Positions 1 through 5,402 are shown, counted from the stretch's first letter. The stretch: DNA of 5,971 nt from QQUK01 sp913009765 (GCA_937900185.1 CALCCW010000372.1:1-5971); one strand, 5' to 3'. Numbers and translations are program-made. Notes: generated by a model not told the origin, from the letters alone.

Positions 1-2
1 TA

Positions 3-65
3 ATTGAATTCCACCAAAAAGTGTGCGATTCTGGAATTGTTATGCTCTTTAAAGCAGATTGGTGA
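3..65 (+). CDS. Possible 3' end of a truncated gene
   Basis: From base 3 an open frame of 20 codons runs to a TGA at 63-65 and would end in the residues VMLFKADW. It enters from outside the window, so neither start nor family can be seen. A second plus frame is also open here (from base 4 to a TAA at 67-69), so the choice of frame is weak. If real, the gene is convergent with the minus-strand unit that ends at 189. I do not recognise the protein. Confidence 0.2.
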   Translation: MEFHQKVCDSGIVMLFKADW

Positions 66-188
66 GTAAATCTGTAATTTCCTACACGGATTTATAAAGA
101 TTTCTATAGATACAAAGGAGGGTGAATCCCTTTACATTTCAGAGTATACTGAAACGGTAGTTCATTTCTCATTTTGTCGTCAGTAGTT
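66..188. other. Convergent intergenic region with small hairpins
   Basis: There is no credible gene here. Two small inverted repeats are present. AAATCTGT (68-75) pairs with ACGGATTT (86-93) through one G-T wobble. TTTCAG (137-142) pairs perfectly with CTGAAA (149-154) around a 6-base loop. Neither is followed by a clean T-run on either strand, so their role as terminators for the genes ending at 65 (plus) and 189 (minus) is only inferred. The AAAGGAGG at 115-122 looks like a ribosome binding site but no start codon lies at a workable distance. Confidence 0.3.
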
Positions 189-521
189 TTATAATCTACC
201 AAGTTTTTGTGCCTTTTTTCGCTTTTCTATTCTTTGTTTAACTATGGCAATAGCATCTTTTCTAAGAGATGTGCCGAAGTTGGATTCAATAAAGTAGATT
301 GTCTCATAGGCAGAGACATAGATCTCATTGAATAACCGTTGAAACCTCCACCTGATACCTTGACGAGTCATATTAAACGCTGATTCTATGTGATCACCAT
401 AATTCTTCTTGAGAACTAATAATATTGGCGTTTCCATCCGTAGTTGTATTTCCAAATCTTTCTTATCTGACAAAGTTTTCAACTTTTCCAAAAACTCCTT
501 ATCCTTAACAGTGAGCTTCAT
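189..521 (-). CDS. Small basic protein with a helix-turn-helix-like segment
   Basis: A 110-residue protein of unknown family. The start chosen is the ATG at 521 because GGTGGAGAG lies just upstream at good spacing. An in-frame ATG at 548 would add nine residues but has no better site. Residues 42-65 hold SAFNMTRQGIRWRFQRL, which looks like a helix-turn-helix with a basic recognition helix (T-R-Q-G-I-R-W-R). The C-terminal twenty residues are rich in lysine and arginine. This suggests binding to DNA or RNA, but that is inference. The gene overlaps the upstream zinc-protein gene by 17 bases on the same strand, which points to translational coupling and a shared job. It could equally be a structural partner of the zinc protein rather than a regulator. 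Confidence 0.7.
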   Translation of the reverse strand: MKLTVKDKEFLEKLKTLSDKKDLEIQLRMETPILLVLKKNYGDHIESAFNMTRQGIRWRFQRLFNEIYVSAYETIYFIESNFGTSLRKDAIAIVKQRIEKRKKAQKLGRL

Positions 522-1251
522 ATCTCTCCACCAGAATATCATTTCCATATTGGGTGAGCCAGACTTCTCGTTCGTGTTCCATGAATATGAGCGTTATAAA
601 CTTCCAGGTGCGATCTTTTCGAGAGTCGTTAGATAGGGGTGTAATGCTGTTAAACAGAAATTCATCTGAATCTAATCCGAGTAGTAAATGTTTTCGGTAG
701 CTGATCATGTCGAATTCTTCAGTTCCAGGATCAGTATCTTGAGATAAAGGTCCATTGTCGGTTTCTATCAATTCATTGAGATCGGTGGAAAAATTATCTA
801 AATCTTCAAGATTAAATTCATCACAGAGAAGAAGCTCATGAGATCGTTCTCTTACAATACTATTATATCGTTCTACTCTTTTGTGCTTTCTTTCCCTGCT
901 CTTTGCCATCATCTCTCTGAAATACTCTTTATCAAATAACCGTTCATCAAACAAAAAGAGTGATTTGACATACTTGCCACAGCAGGAACAAACATAATGA
1001 TAAATCTGTCTTAAAAGATGAGTGTTACAGCAATGACTTCGTTGAAATTCAAGAGTTGGATCAAATGAATATCCACAAACACACTCAGCTTGAGATAAAC
1101 CGTTAATTAGTGGTTTTTTTGTACAAACAGGACATCTATACTTAGAGAATAAAACATCAAAATAATAGAGCTTACTTTGTTCTTTGAATGCTTTTACATT
1201 GGTCTGTACTTTTTCTATTTCTCCAAGAATAGAGGGTGTGGAATCAGTCAT
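505..1251 (-). CDS. Cysteine-rich zinc-binding protein, unknown function
   Basis: A protein of 248 residues from the ATG at 1251. An in-frame TTG at 1293 would give 262 residues. Neither start has a convincing ribosome binding site, but the TTG would suit a leaderless message from the box at 1315-1322. The N-terminal half holds closely spaced metal ligands: CPVC at residues 40-43, CVCGYSFDP from 57, HCCNTH at 73-78 and CSCCGK at 88-93. That is enough for two zinc sites of the zinc-ribbon type. A charged basic segment follows (KSRERKHKR, about 117-125), then an acidic stretch (about 143-180). No catalytic motif is seen. Zinc ribbons with a basic tail usually contact nucleic acid or another protein, so an adaptor or DNA/RNA-binding role is inferred. 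It is the first gene of a two-gene unit and overlaps the helix-turn-helix gene by 17 bases. I do not recognise the family. Confidence 0.8.
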   Translation of the reverse strand: MTDSTPSILGEIEKVQTNVKAFKEQSKLYYFDVLFSKYRCPVCTKKPLINGLSQAECVCGYSFDPTLEFQRSHCCNTHLLRQIYHYVCSCCGKYVKSLFLFDERLFDKEYFREMMAKSRERKHKRVERYNSIVRERSHELLLCDEFNLEDLDNFSTDLNELIETDNGPLSQDTDPGTEEFDMISYRKHLLLGLDSDEFLFNSITPLSNDSRKDRTWKFITLIFMEHEREVWLTQYGNDILVERYEAHC

Positions 1252-1314
1252 TCTAGAATTACAGAGTACCTTATTATTAAATCTATCGTTCAAATGTCCA
1301 GTGATATCAAAAGA

Positions 1315-1322
1315 TTTATAAA
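1315..1322. promoter_or_regulatory. Palindromic TATA-like box shared by divergent genes
   Basis: TTTATAAA reads the same on both strands and lies between the two divergent units. On the plus strand it is preceded by CAAAAGA, on the minus strand by CGAAAG. Both are purine-rich like the archaeal TFB recognition element. Initiation about 25 bases downstream would fall near 1344 for the plus gene (ATG at 1370) and near 1294 for the minus gene, exactly at the alternative TTG start at 1293. CAAAAG (1308-1313) and CTTTTG (1332-1337) form a wider inverted repeat that could be an operator. If the host is bacterial, this reading fails. Confidence 0.4.
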
Positions 1323-1369
1323 CTTTCGATACTTTTGGAGAGTAATGAATTTATTTGGGGGATGATATA

Positions 1370-1579
1370 ATGGAAGTACCAAAACGATATATTGAAAGAG
1401 ACTTTCTGATAGGTAGCAAGCCAAGCTGGACAGACATGATGCGTGATCGGGAGAATAGAGGAGCTGAAAATGATTTGAAGAAGCAATTGTTACATTCGAA
1501 ATCGGATGAAGAAAAAGAGCAAGTAAAAGAAGCTATTCACCTTCTTAATAGTGAAATAGACCAATGGGAAATAATATAA
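1370..1579 (+). CDS. Small charged hypothetical protein, 69 residues
   Basis: The ATG at 1370 is preferred over an in-frame TTG at 1355 because GGGGG (1357-1361) lies eight bases before it, a fair ribosome binding site. The protein is soluble and highly charged. It has an N-terminal segment with YIERDFLIGSKPSW, and a C-terminal half of alternating lysine, glutamate and leucine (about residues 34-65) that should form one or two amphipathic helices or a short coiled coil. No known domain is recognised. It starts opposite the zinc-protein gene and its last 16 bases overlap the start of the lipoprotein gene, so the two plus-strand genes form a coupled unit. The function is unknown. It may be a regulator or partner for one of its neighbours. 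Confidence 0.6.
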   Translation: MEVPKRYIERDFLIGSKPSWTDMMRDRENRGAENDLKKQLLHSKSDEEKEQVKEAIHLLNSEIDQWEII

Positions 1580-1815
1580 GATTTTCTCATATCTTAAAAT
1601 TTATTATAATGTCAATCTCAATAGCATTATTGACAGGCTGTACCAATCAGGAAAATCAATCGAATAATTTCATGATTCTAAATGAAAGCACCCCTACTCT
1701 TAATTCTGCTATTTTAAACTCTAACACAGTTACATACATCTATGGAAATAGTGAACTATTAGTTAAAGTTTTCAGTAATGGAACTAATTCCCAACTCGTC
1801 TATTTATATCCATAG
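1564..1815 (+). CDS. Small predicted lipoprotein, 83 residues
   Basis: The N-terminus is a lipoprotein signal: a short polar start, a hydrophobic core (IIMSISIALL) and a lipobox LLTGC with Cys26 as the lipidated residue. The mature part is about 58 residues, rich in Asn, Ser and Thr, and predicted to be extracytoplasmic and beta-rich (VTYIYGNSELLVKVF). The start at 1564 overlaps the preceding gene by 16 bases and has only a weak ribosome binding site, which suggests coupled translation. An internal ATG at 1609 would leave too little basic N-region. No family is recognised. Lipoproteins of this kind occur in bacteria and also in methanosarcinal archaea, so the lipobox does not settle the host. 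Confidence 0.65.
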   Translation: MGNNIRFSHILKFIIMSISIALLTGCTNQENQSNNFMILNESTPTLNSAILNSNTVTYIYGNSELLVKVFSNGTNSQLVYLYP

Positions 1816-1846
1816 AAAAGTTTTGCTTAAAAATAATATCATTCCA

Positions 1847-1899
1847 TTTCTTTTTCCTCGGGGTGAAAAAAGAAACTCCACGACTTTGTTGGGGTTTCA
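1847..1899. promoter_or_regulatory. Two overlapping, mutually exclusive hairpins before the 1912 gene
   Basis: Hairpin 1 pairs TTTCTTTTT (1847-1855) with AAAAAGAAA (1867-1875), or with one bulge to G1865. Hairpin 2 pairs GAAACTCCA (1872-1880) with TGGGGTTTC (1890-1898) through one G-T wobble. They share bases 1872-1875, so only one can form at a time. Hairpin 2 lies just before the GAGGT ribosome binding site (1901-1905). Read on the minus strand, hairpin 2 is followed by TTTTTTC, which looks like an intrinsic terminator, but no minus-strand gene ends nearby. Either a leader switch for the downstream pair or a terminator for antisense read-through is possible. Confidence 0.35.
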
Positions 1900-1911
1900 T
1901 GAGGTAAAAAA

Positions 1912-2214
1912 ATGATAACGACTAGACCAGAACATATTAAAAATATAATAATGTATATCAATCAATCAGGTGTCACTTTTTCGTGTAGAGATGTAATAGA
2001 AAATGTTCAATTCATTCTTGATAAAGCTGGAATAATTACTCGCTTCAGTGAGTACGAATATGAAATATTTAAACAGGAGTTTCTTCAAATCGCATCGGAG
2101 AAAGCAGTCCATGAAATAAGCTATCTCATCAAAAATCATCCAGAACCTGTTCTTGAGGCAATAGCCCTTCACCAGCAATTACAAGTCCTTTCAGTACAAA
2201 CCAAACGGAGGTAG
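1912..2214 (+). CDS. Helical hypothetical protein, 100 residues
   Basis: The ATG at 1912 is supported by GAGGT six bases upstream. The protein is predicted to be almost all alpha-helical, with no signal peptide and no membrane segment. It has a mixed N-terminal half (HIKNIIMYINQSG, then CRDVIENVQFILDKAG) and a C-terminal half of heptad-like helix (about residues 47-93) ending in KTKRR-like basic residues. The spacing of hydrophobic residues would suit a helical bundle or a dimer. No family is recognised. Its stop overlaps the ribosome binding site of the PC4-like gene, which starts five bases later. The two are therefore almost certainly co-transcribed and may act together, perhaps on nucleic acid. 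Confidence 0.65.
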   Translation: MITTRPEHIKNIIMYINQSGVTFSCRDVIENVQFILDKAGIITRFSEYEYEIFKQEFLQIASEKAVHEISYLIKNHPEPVLEAIALHQQLQVLSVQTKRR

Positions 2215-2219
2215 AAAAC

Positions 2220-2615
2220 ATGGAAACAAACAAAAAAACAGAACAGAACCAAAGACCAACCCTGGACAAATGCTTTTTCGGGCAGAAGAGTGCCTTGAAA
2301 GCTCAGTACCACAAAGAGAGTAGAAGTATTTATATTGGTGTTGGCAAGAAAAGCGATGATGACAAATGGAGTTGGAACAATGCGAAGATCAAAGACACAG
2401 AAGCAGCTGAGATCATCAGAGTTTTACGGGGACAAACAGATAGTGTGAGTTTTTATCACACTTTTAATGGCTTAAAGCGGCAGATTTGGGTAAACCGTAA
2501 GGAAGAACAGCTCTTTGTTAAGATTGATGACAACAGCAAAGGGATCAACTTCGGAGAGCAGGAAGTGTTGAAGATTGTTTTACTGGAGGCTATTCGCCTT
2601 CAGCTTTTTTCTTGA
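2220..2615 (+). CDS. PC4-like nucleic-acid-binding protein, putative
   Basis: A 131-residue protein with a strong start: GGAGGT (2207-2212) lies seven bases before the ATG. After a polar N-terminus it shows SIYIGVGKK (about 36-44), WSWNNAKI (50-57), a helix (about 59-70), then strands VSFYHTFNG (76-84), RQIWVNRK (87-94) and LFVKI (98-102), and a long C-terminal helix (111-128). This strand order with a closing helix recalls the fold of the PC4/Sub1 and whirly single-strand DNA-binding proteins. From memory, the FYHTFNG..QIWVNRK pattern is like small conserved archaeal proteins, but I cannot search. Binding to single-stranded DNA or RNA is inferred. It has no enzymatic motif. It is the second gene of a tight pair with the 100-residue protein and seems slightly richer in G+C than its neighbours, which may hint at a different origin. 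Confidence 0.7.
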   Translation: METNKKTEQNQRPTLDKCFFGQKSALKAQYHKESRSIYIGVGKKSDDDKWSWNNAKIKDTEAAEIIRVLRGQTDSVSFYHTFNGLKRQIWVNRKEEQLFVKIDDNSKGINFGEQEVLKIVLLEAIRLQLFS

Positions 2616-2624
2616 GAAAGATAT

Positions 2625-2694
2625 TGCAAACATTAAGAGATTAAACTATAAAATATATGAATTAACTATTATTTAAATTCTAACATTGTTTGCA
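2625..2694. terminator. Inverted repeat in the convergent gap
   Basis: TGCAAACA (2625-2632) and TGTTTGCA (2687-2694) are perfect inverted copies flanking the AT-rich gap between the plus gene ending at 2615 and the minus gene ending at 2669. The right arm lies inside the last codons of the phosphoesterase gene. The 54-base loop and the lack of a T-run make a classical intrinsic terminator unlikely, though the A/T-rich loop could end transcription in archaea. A role in termination is only a suggestion. Confidence 0.2.
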
Positions 2695-3466
2695 TTTCAG
2701 GATTTTCATATACTGCTTTACCGGTATAAACAGAAAGATTGTCTAAAATATTTACATATCCATCACTGTGCGTATGACCACACAAAACTGTCATTTTTTT
2801 ATCTTTATTTTGAGTCATATATTTCAGAAGAATATCACCAACAGCTTTGCATGAGAAATGTGGAAGCCATTCAGAATTTGATATTTGTCCGTTATGCCAA
2901 CATGCTTCTTTAAAAGGTGGAGTGTGTGTCAAACAGATGACATGTTCTGATGATTCTAATGCTTTAGGTAATAGTTTGTCAAAATGATCAGCTGCTATTT
3001 GAGCTAGCTCTTTCATTTTATAAAGACGCTCAGTTTTAGTTGTAAATGAAAGTTCTTCAATAAGAACATAGTCATTAAGCATCAATTTTGAGTTATTATA
3101 ATCTCCTAACTGCCCATCAGCCCAGGAACTGTGACCAATGAGAGAAGTTTTTTCTGTTATGTTCAAAACTTCAGAGTTATCTAACCAATGAACACTGTTT
3201 GAATTTTGAATATGCTTTTTTAGTCTTTTAGTTACTCCCAATATTGAGCCTCGATAATAATCATGATTTCCTAGGACAAAGTAAATTGGAATATTAAAGT
3301 ATTCTTCAAACATTTGAAGATACCTGATAATAGAGTATGCCTCGCCGGTATCACCTCCTATAAGAATTATGTCGGGATGTGACTCATCAATCTTTTTAAA
3401 GAAATGGTAGATTTCTTCAGGTGTAAGAAAATTTAAATGAATATCAGTAAGCCAGCATGCTTTCAT
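2669..3466 (-). CDS. Calcineurin-like metallophosphoesterase
   Basis: A 265-residue cytoplasmic enzyme, full length for a compact member of the family. The motifs are all present. DIH at residues 8-10 gives the first two metal ligands. GGD ends at Asp39. GNHD at 66-69 supplies an Asn ligand and the catalytic His. LTHTPP has His181, and GHTH is at 230-233. These bind two metal ions that activate water to hydrolyse a phosphomonoester or phosphodiester. The substrate cannot be told from sequence. The ATG at 3466 is chosen because it places the DxH motif at the usual distance from the N-terminus. A TTG at 3502 would add twelve residues of no clear purpose. No ribosome binding site is visible, so the message may be leaderless. 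It is a single-gene unit, convergent with the PC4-like gene, and nothing around it indicates a pathway. Confidence 0.92.
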   Translation of the reverse strand: MKACWLTDIHLNFLTPEEIYHFFKKIDESHPDIILIGGDTGEAYSIIRYLQMFEEYFNIPIYFVLGNHDYYRGSILGVTKRLKKHIQNSNSVHWLDNSEVLNITEKTSLIGHSSWADGQLGDYNNSKLMLNDYVLIEELSFTTKTERLYKMKELAQIAADHFDKLLPKALESSEHVICLTHTPPFKEACWHNGQISNSEWLPHFSCKAVGDILLKYMTQNKDKKMTVLCGHTHSDGYVNILDNLSVYTGKAVYENPEMQTMLEFK

Positions 3467-3471
3467 AAAGA

Positions 3472-3502
3472 CAAATATATAATTTTTGGATAAGATTAGC
3501 AA
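3472..3502 (-). promoter_or_regulatory. Putative promoter of the phosphoesterase gene
   Basis: On the minus strand TTGCTA (3502-3497), a 17-base spacer and TATATT (3479-3474) form a recognisable bacterial -35/-10 pair. The -10 extends to TATATTTG with TTTG at the -33 position, which also fits the Bacteroidetes pattern (TTTG, about 20 bases, TAnnTTTG). Initiation about seven bases downstream would fall at or next to the ATG at 3466. That explains the missing ribosome binding site as a leaderless or near-leaderless message. AT-rich DNA makes chance matches common. Confidence 0.35.
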
Positions 3503-3574
3503 ATCACAATAAATATGAGGTGTAAGGAGTCGTGTAATATCATTTATGTCCTTGCGAAGTAACTGATTAGGTAC

Positions 3575-3659
3575 TGGAACACTGCTACAAACAAAGCCTG
3601 ATATTTTGTCATTTGTAACTTGTTATAATTCAACATAGGAAAGGTTTGTAGTAGTGCCA
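3575..3659. repeat. Long imperfect inverted repeat (hairpin or mini-element)
   Basis: CACTGCTACAAAC (3580-3592) pairs with GTTTGTAGTAGTG (3644-3656) at every position with one G-T wobble. TGG (3575-3577) pairs with CCA (3657-3659) across a two-base bulge. Weaker complementarity extends outward toward CTTG (3551) and CAAG (3682). The 51-base loop contains CAACATAG (3631-3638), which is the perfect complement of CTATGTTG (3685-3692) outside the hairpin, so a pseudoknot or an alternative fold is possible. It could be a structured RNA, or the joined ends of a decayed small mobile element. No matching target duplication is seen. Confidence 0.5.
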
Positions 3660-3701
3660 TGACTCTTAATAGGTCGAACAAGCTCTATGTTGGCTTAGTT
3701 T

Positions 3702-3740
3702 CATTCAATGGTTGGGTGGTAACCGAAGAATGCTTTTATT
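3702..3740 (+). terminator. Terminator-like hairpin with T-rich tail
   Basis: CATTC (3702-3706) pairs with GAATG (3728-3732), and GGTT (3710-3713) pairs with AACC (3721-3724) across a 3-by-3 internal loop, with GGGTGGT as the apical loop. CTTTTATTT follows at once. It could end a short plus-strand transcript that includes the inverted repeat 3575-3659, upstream of the separate promoter at 3770. The stem is interrupted and the T-run is broken, so confidence is modest. Confidence 0.35.
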
Positions 3741-3769
3741 TACGTGTCCGAAAGTATCATCAGAATCAA

Positions 3770-3798
3770 TTGACTTTGGTGGTATAAAAGATTATAAT
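3770..3798 (+). promoter_or_regulatory. Strong sigma-70/sigma-A-type promoter
   Basis: TTGACT (3770-3775), a 17-base spacer and TATAAT (3793-3798) match the bacterial housekeeping consensus at 11 of 12 positions with ideal spacing. Initiation near 3805 would leave a leader of about 40 bases before the ATG at 3846. TATAAAAG (3783-3790) inside the spacer is also a good archaeal TATA box, with initiation near 3812, so the site does not decide the host. Either way it should drive the TPR-membrane protein gene. Confidence 0.55.
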
Positions 3799-3845
3799 AA
3801 CTATTATTGTAAAATGACAAAATTGAGTATTTAAGATGGGTAAAT

Positions 3846-5402
3846 ATGACCAATCAAATAGCCAATCGTTATTCTATAGGTTCATGGGCGGAAACGTTAC
3901 CGATGACCGATCAACTTGACATAGTTTACGGACATCCCAACAGGCACGCTGAACTGCTTAAAACTATTGATAGCTGTCAATCAAAACAGCTTGAACAATT
4001 AAAATCGATAGAAAACGTAAGCAGATATGCTATTGCGGAAGCTAGTTTTCAACATCAAGAGTCACTGCAAGCAATATCAAATCTTTCAGAGAACATTTCA
4101 ACTGGGTTGAACAGATTAGAGAATGTTTTAGGGGGCCATCTTGAAGGGATTAGGTCTGTTTTAGGGAATATCGATGATAAAATAGGTGAAGTTTTAAAAA
4201 TAATGTTATCTCCGCTTGGTACTCGATCAGCTGAAATCTGCAAAGGAGGAAATGAGGCTCTATCAAAAGGTTTTCCGGACGAAGCGATAGACGCCTTTAA
4301 AGAAGCTATTAATCAAAAAAAAACTGATTACATAGCATATAATTCTCTTGGTTTTGCTTTCATCCAAAATGGAGATGTTAATTCTGCGATTGAAGCTTTT
4401 AAAAAGGCTGCCGCCTATATTCCACAAGCTGCGGATAAAACTGATCGTGCCATAACTCTGGAAAACTTAGCAAGAGCATATTATACGAATTATAATTATG
4501 AAGATGCATATAAATATTCTGATCAAGCAAGATCTATTTATCCTTACAGAACCGAAGCAAGTGAATATAGACATGTAGTCTATTGTTTTTTAAATGATCA
4601 ATTAACTAAGGGACAAGTTTATGCTGAAGCTCTTTGTGAGAATAGTCCAAAATATTTTTTAAATTTAGCTACCGATCCAGATTTAGATGTATGCAGAGAT
4701 TTAATAATGAAAATATTGGATAAATTAGCCCAGAGATCTTATGATTCTGCTAAGCGAGTTAAGGATAGCTCGATGGGTGGTATCAAAGAGAATATGCAGG
4801 TCCTTAATGTAGATTACTCGATATATTCATCCGATTTTGGATTTATTGAACCAGCCCTAAATGAAGCTAATGACTATCTAGATAAGTTTACTTATTCTTT
4901 ATCAATTAAATCAAAACAATTATATGAAGAATTAGCTGTTGTAACTCCAATAGTAATTGAGTTGTGTAAAAATAAAAAAGAATATGACGATTTAAATATT
5001 AAGGATAATCACAATAAAACTAAGAAAGAATTTGAGGAAAGAGTAGCAAATTATAACACACAATTAGCTAAGTTTGACAAAAAAAAAGATGATGATCTCA
5101 AAAGTCTTGATAAAATAGGTGGAAAAGTAATAATATTTATTTATGTGATTATTGGAATAATAGCCTCGTACTTTTTTATAGGTGAGGTTGTAGATCTTTA
5201 TAAGGAATCAAATATTATTTTATTTATTCTTATTGGTATCCTTCTCTTGGCTCTTGTGGCTTTCGTCTATTATGTAGGTGCGATATTAGTTGGGGGAATA
5301 ATTTCATTAATTATGGGGGGTGCTATAGAATTAAAAAAATATAGTATAAAGAACCGTAAGCTTAAAGCTTTCGTATCCAAAAGATTTAGAATCAAAATTT
5401 AA
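3846..5402 (+). CDS. Coiled-coil, TPR-repeat membrane protein
   Basis: A 518-residue protein. The N-terminal part has WAETLPMTDQLDIVYGH (14-30), then a long amphipathic helical or coiled-coil stretch (about 31-120) with repeated SLQAISNL / ISTGLNRL / LEGIRSVL segments. Three tetratricopeptide repeats follow at about 127-160, 161-195 and 202-236, recognisable by A..AF..AI and the NSLGFAF..GD...AIEAFKKA pattern. A helical middle region ends in a lysine-rich coiled coil (about 385-425). Hydrophobic segments lie at 427-445 and 457-494, the second long enough for two helices, and the tail is basic. It is likely an inner-membrane protein with a large cytoplasmic part that binds other proteins. I know of similar coiled-coil plus TPR proteins in bacteria without a settled function. 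The ATG at 3846 has only a weak GGG site. The 3' end may be frameshifted (see findings): an adjoining frame continues to 5505. Confidence 0.82.
   Translation: MTNQIANRYSIGSWAETLPMTDQLDIVYGHPNRHAELLKTIDSCQSKQLEQLKSIENVSRYAIAEASFQHQESLQAISNLSENISTGLNRLENVLGGHLEGIRSVLGNIDDKIGEVLKIMLSPLGTRSAEICKGGNEALSKGFPDEAIDAFKEAINQKKTDYIAYNSLGFAFIQNGDVNSAIEAFKKAAAYIPQAADKTDRAITLENLARAYYTNYNYEDAYKYSDQARSIYPYRTEASEYRHVVYCFLNDQLTKGQVYAEALCENSPKYFLNLATDPDLDVCRDLIMKILDKLAQRSYDSAKRVKDSSMGGIKENMQVLNVDYSIYSSDFGFIEPALNEANDYLDKFTYSLSIKSKQLYEELAVVTPIVIELCKNKKEYDDLNIKDNHNKTKKEFEERVANYNTQLAKFDKKKDDDLKSLDKIGGKVIIFIYVIIGIIASYFFIGEVVDLYKESNIILFILIGILLLALVAFVYYVGAILVGGIISLIMGGAIELKKYSIKNRKLKAFVSKRFRIKI

Larger units (their letters stand above)
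3503..3845. other. Structured intergenic region between divergent genes
   Basis: About 340 bases separate the phosphoesterase and TPR genes, which point away from each other. The region holds a long imperfect inverted repeat, a crossing 8-bp pairing, a terminator-like hairpin and a strong promoter, each listed separately. It looks less AT-rich than the other gaps. Two short frames are open. One on the plus strand, 3659-3787, has 42 codons starting MTLNRSNKLYVGL. One on the minus strand, 3612-3544, has 22 codons starting MTKYQALFVAVF. Neither has a good ribosome binding site, so I do not call them genes. Confidence 0.5.

Noticed and set aside
115..160. AAAGGAGG followed by GTG as a tiny gene of 12 codons.
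   Set aside because: The GTG touches the ribosome binding site with no spacing, and the frame is too short to support.
409..636. Plus-strand open frame across the zinc/HTH overlap.
   Set aside because: It is antisense to two genes that fit one another by overlap and ribosome binding site, and the translation has no recognisable features.
1177..1365. Plus-strand open frame over the start of the zinc-protein gene.
   Set aside because: It runs antisense through the N-terminus of the zinc protein and the shared promoter, with no supporting ribosome binding site.
1966..2178. Minus-strand open frame inside the 1912 gene.
   Set aside because: The plus-strand gene has a good ribosome binding site and couples to the next gene. 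The reverse frame has neither.
2686..2913. Open frame on the plus strand inside the phosphoesterase gene.
   Set aside because: It lies antisense to conserved catalytic motifs of the real gene and has no family resemblance.
3575..3659. Intact insertion sequence with terminal inverted repeats.
   Set aside because: Only about 50 bases separate the arms, so no transposase fits, and the flanks show no symmetrical target duplication. TAGGT occurs at 3568-3572 and 3670-3674 but at unequal distances from the arms.
3711..3725. GTTGGGTGGTAACCG resembles the T-box motif of tRNA-sensing leaders (AGGGTGGNACCGCG).
   Set aside because: An extra A breaks the motif, the GCG end is missing, no specifier stem or competing terminator arm is seen, and the downstream gene is not related to amino acids or tRNA synthesis.
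4055..4243. Minus-strand open frame inside the TPR gene.
   Set aside because: It is antisense to the coiled-coil region, whose repeated pattern keeps the opposite strand open, and no start signal is seen.
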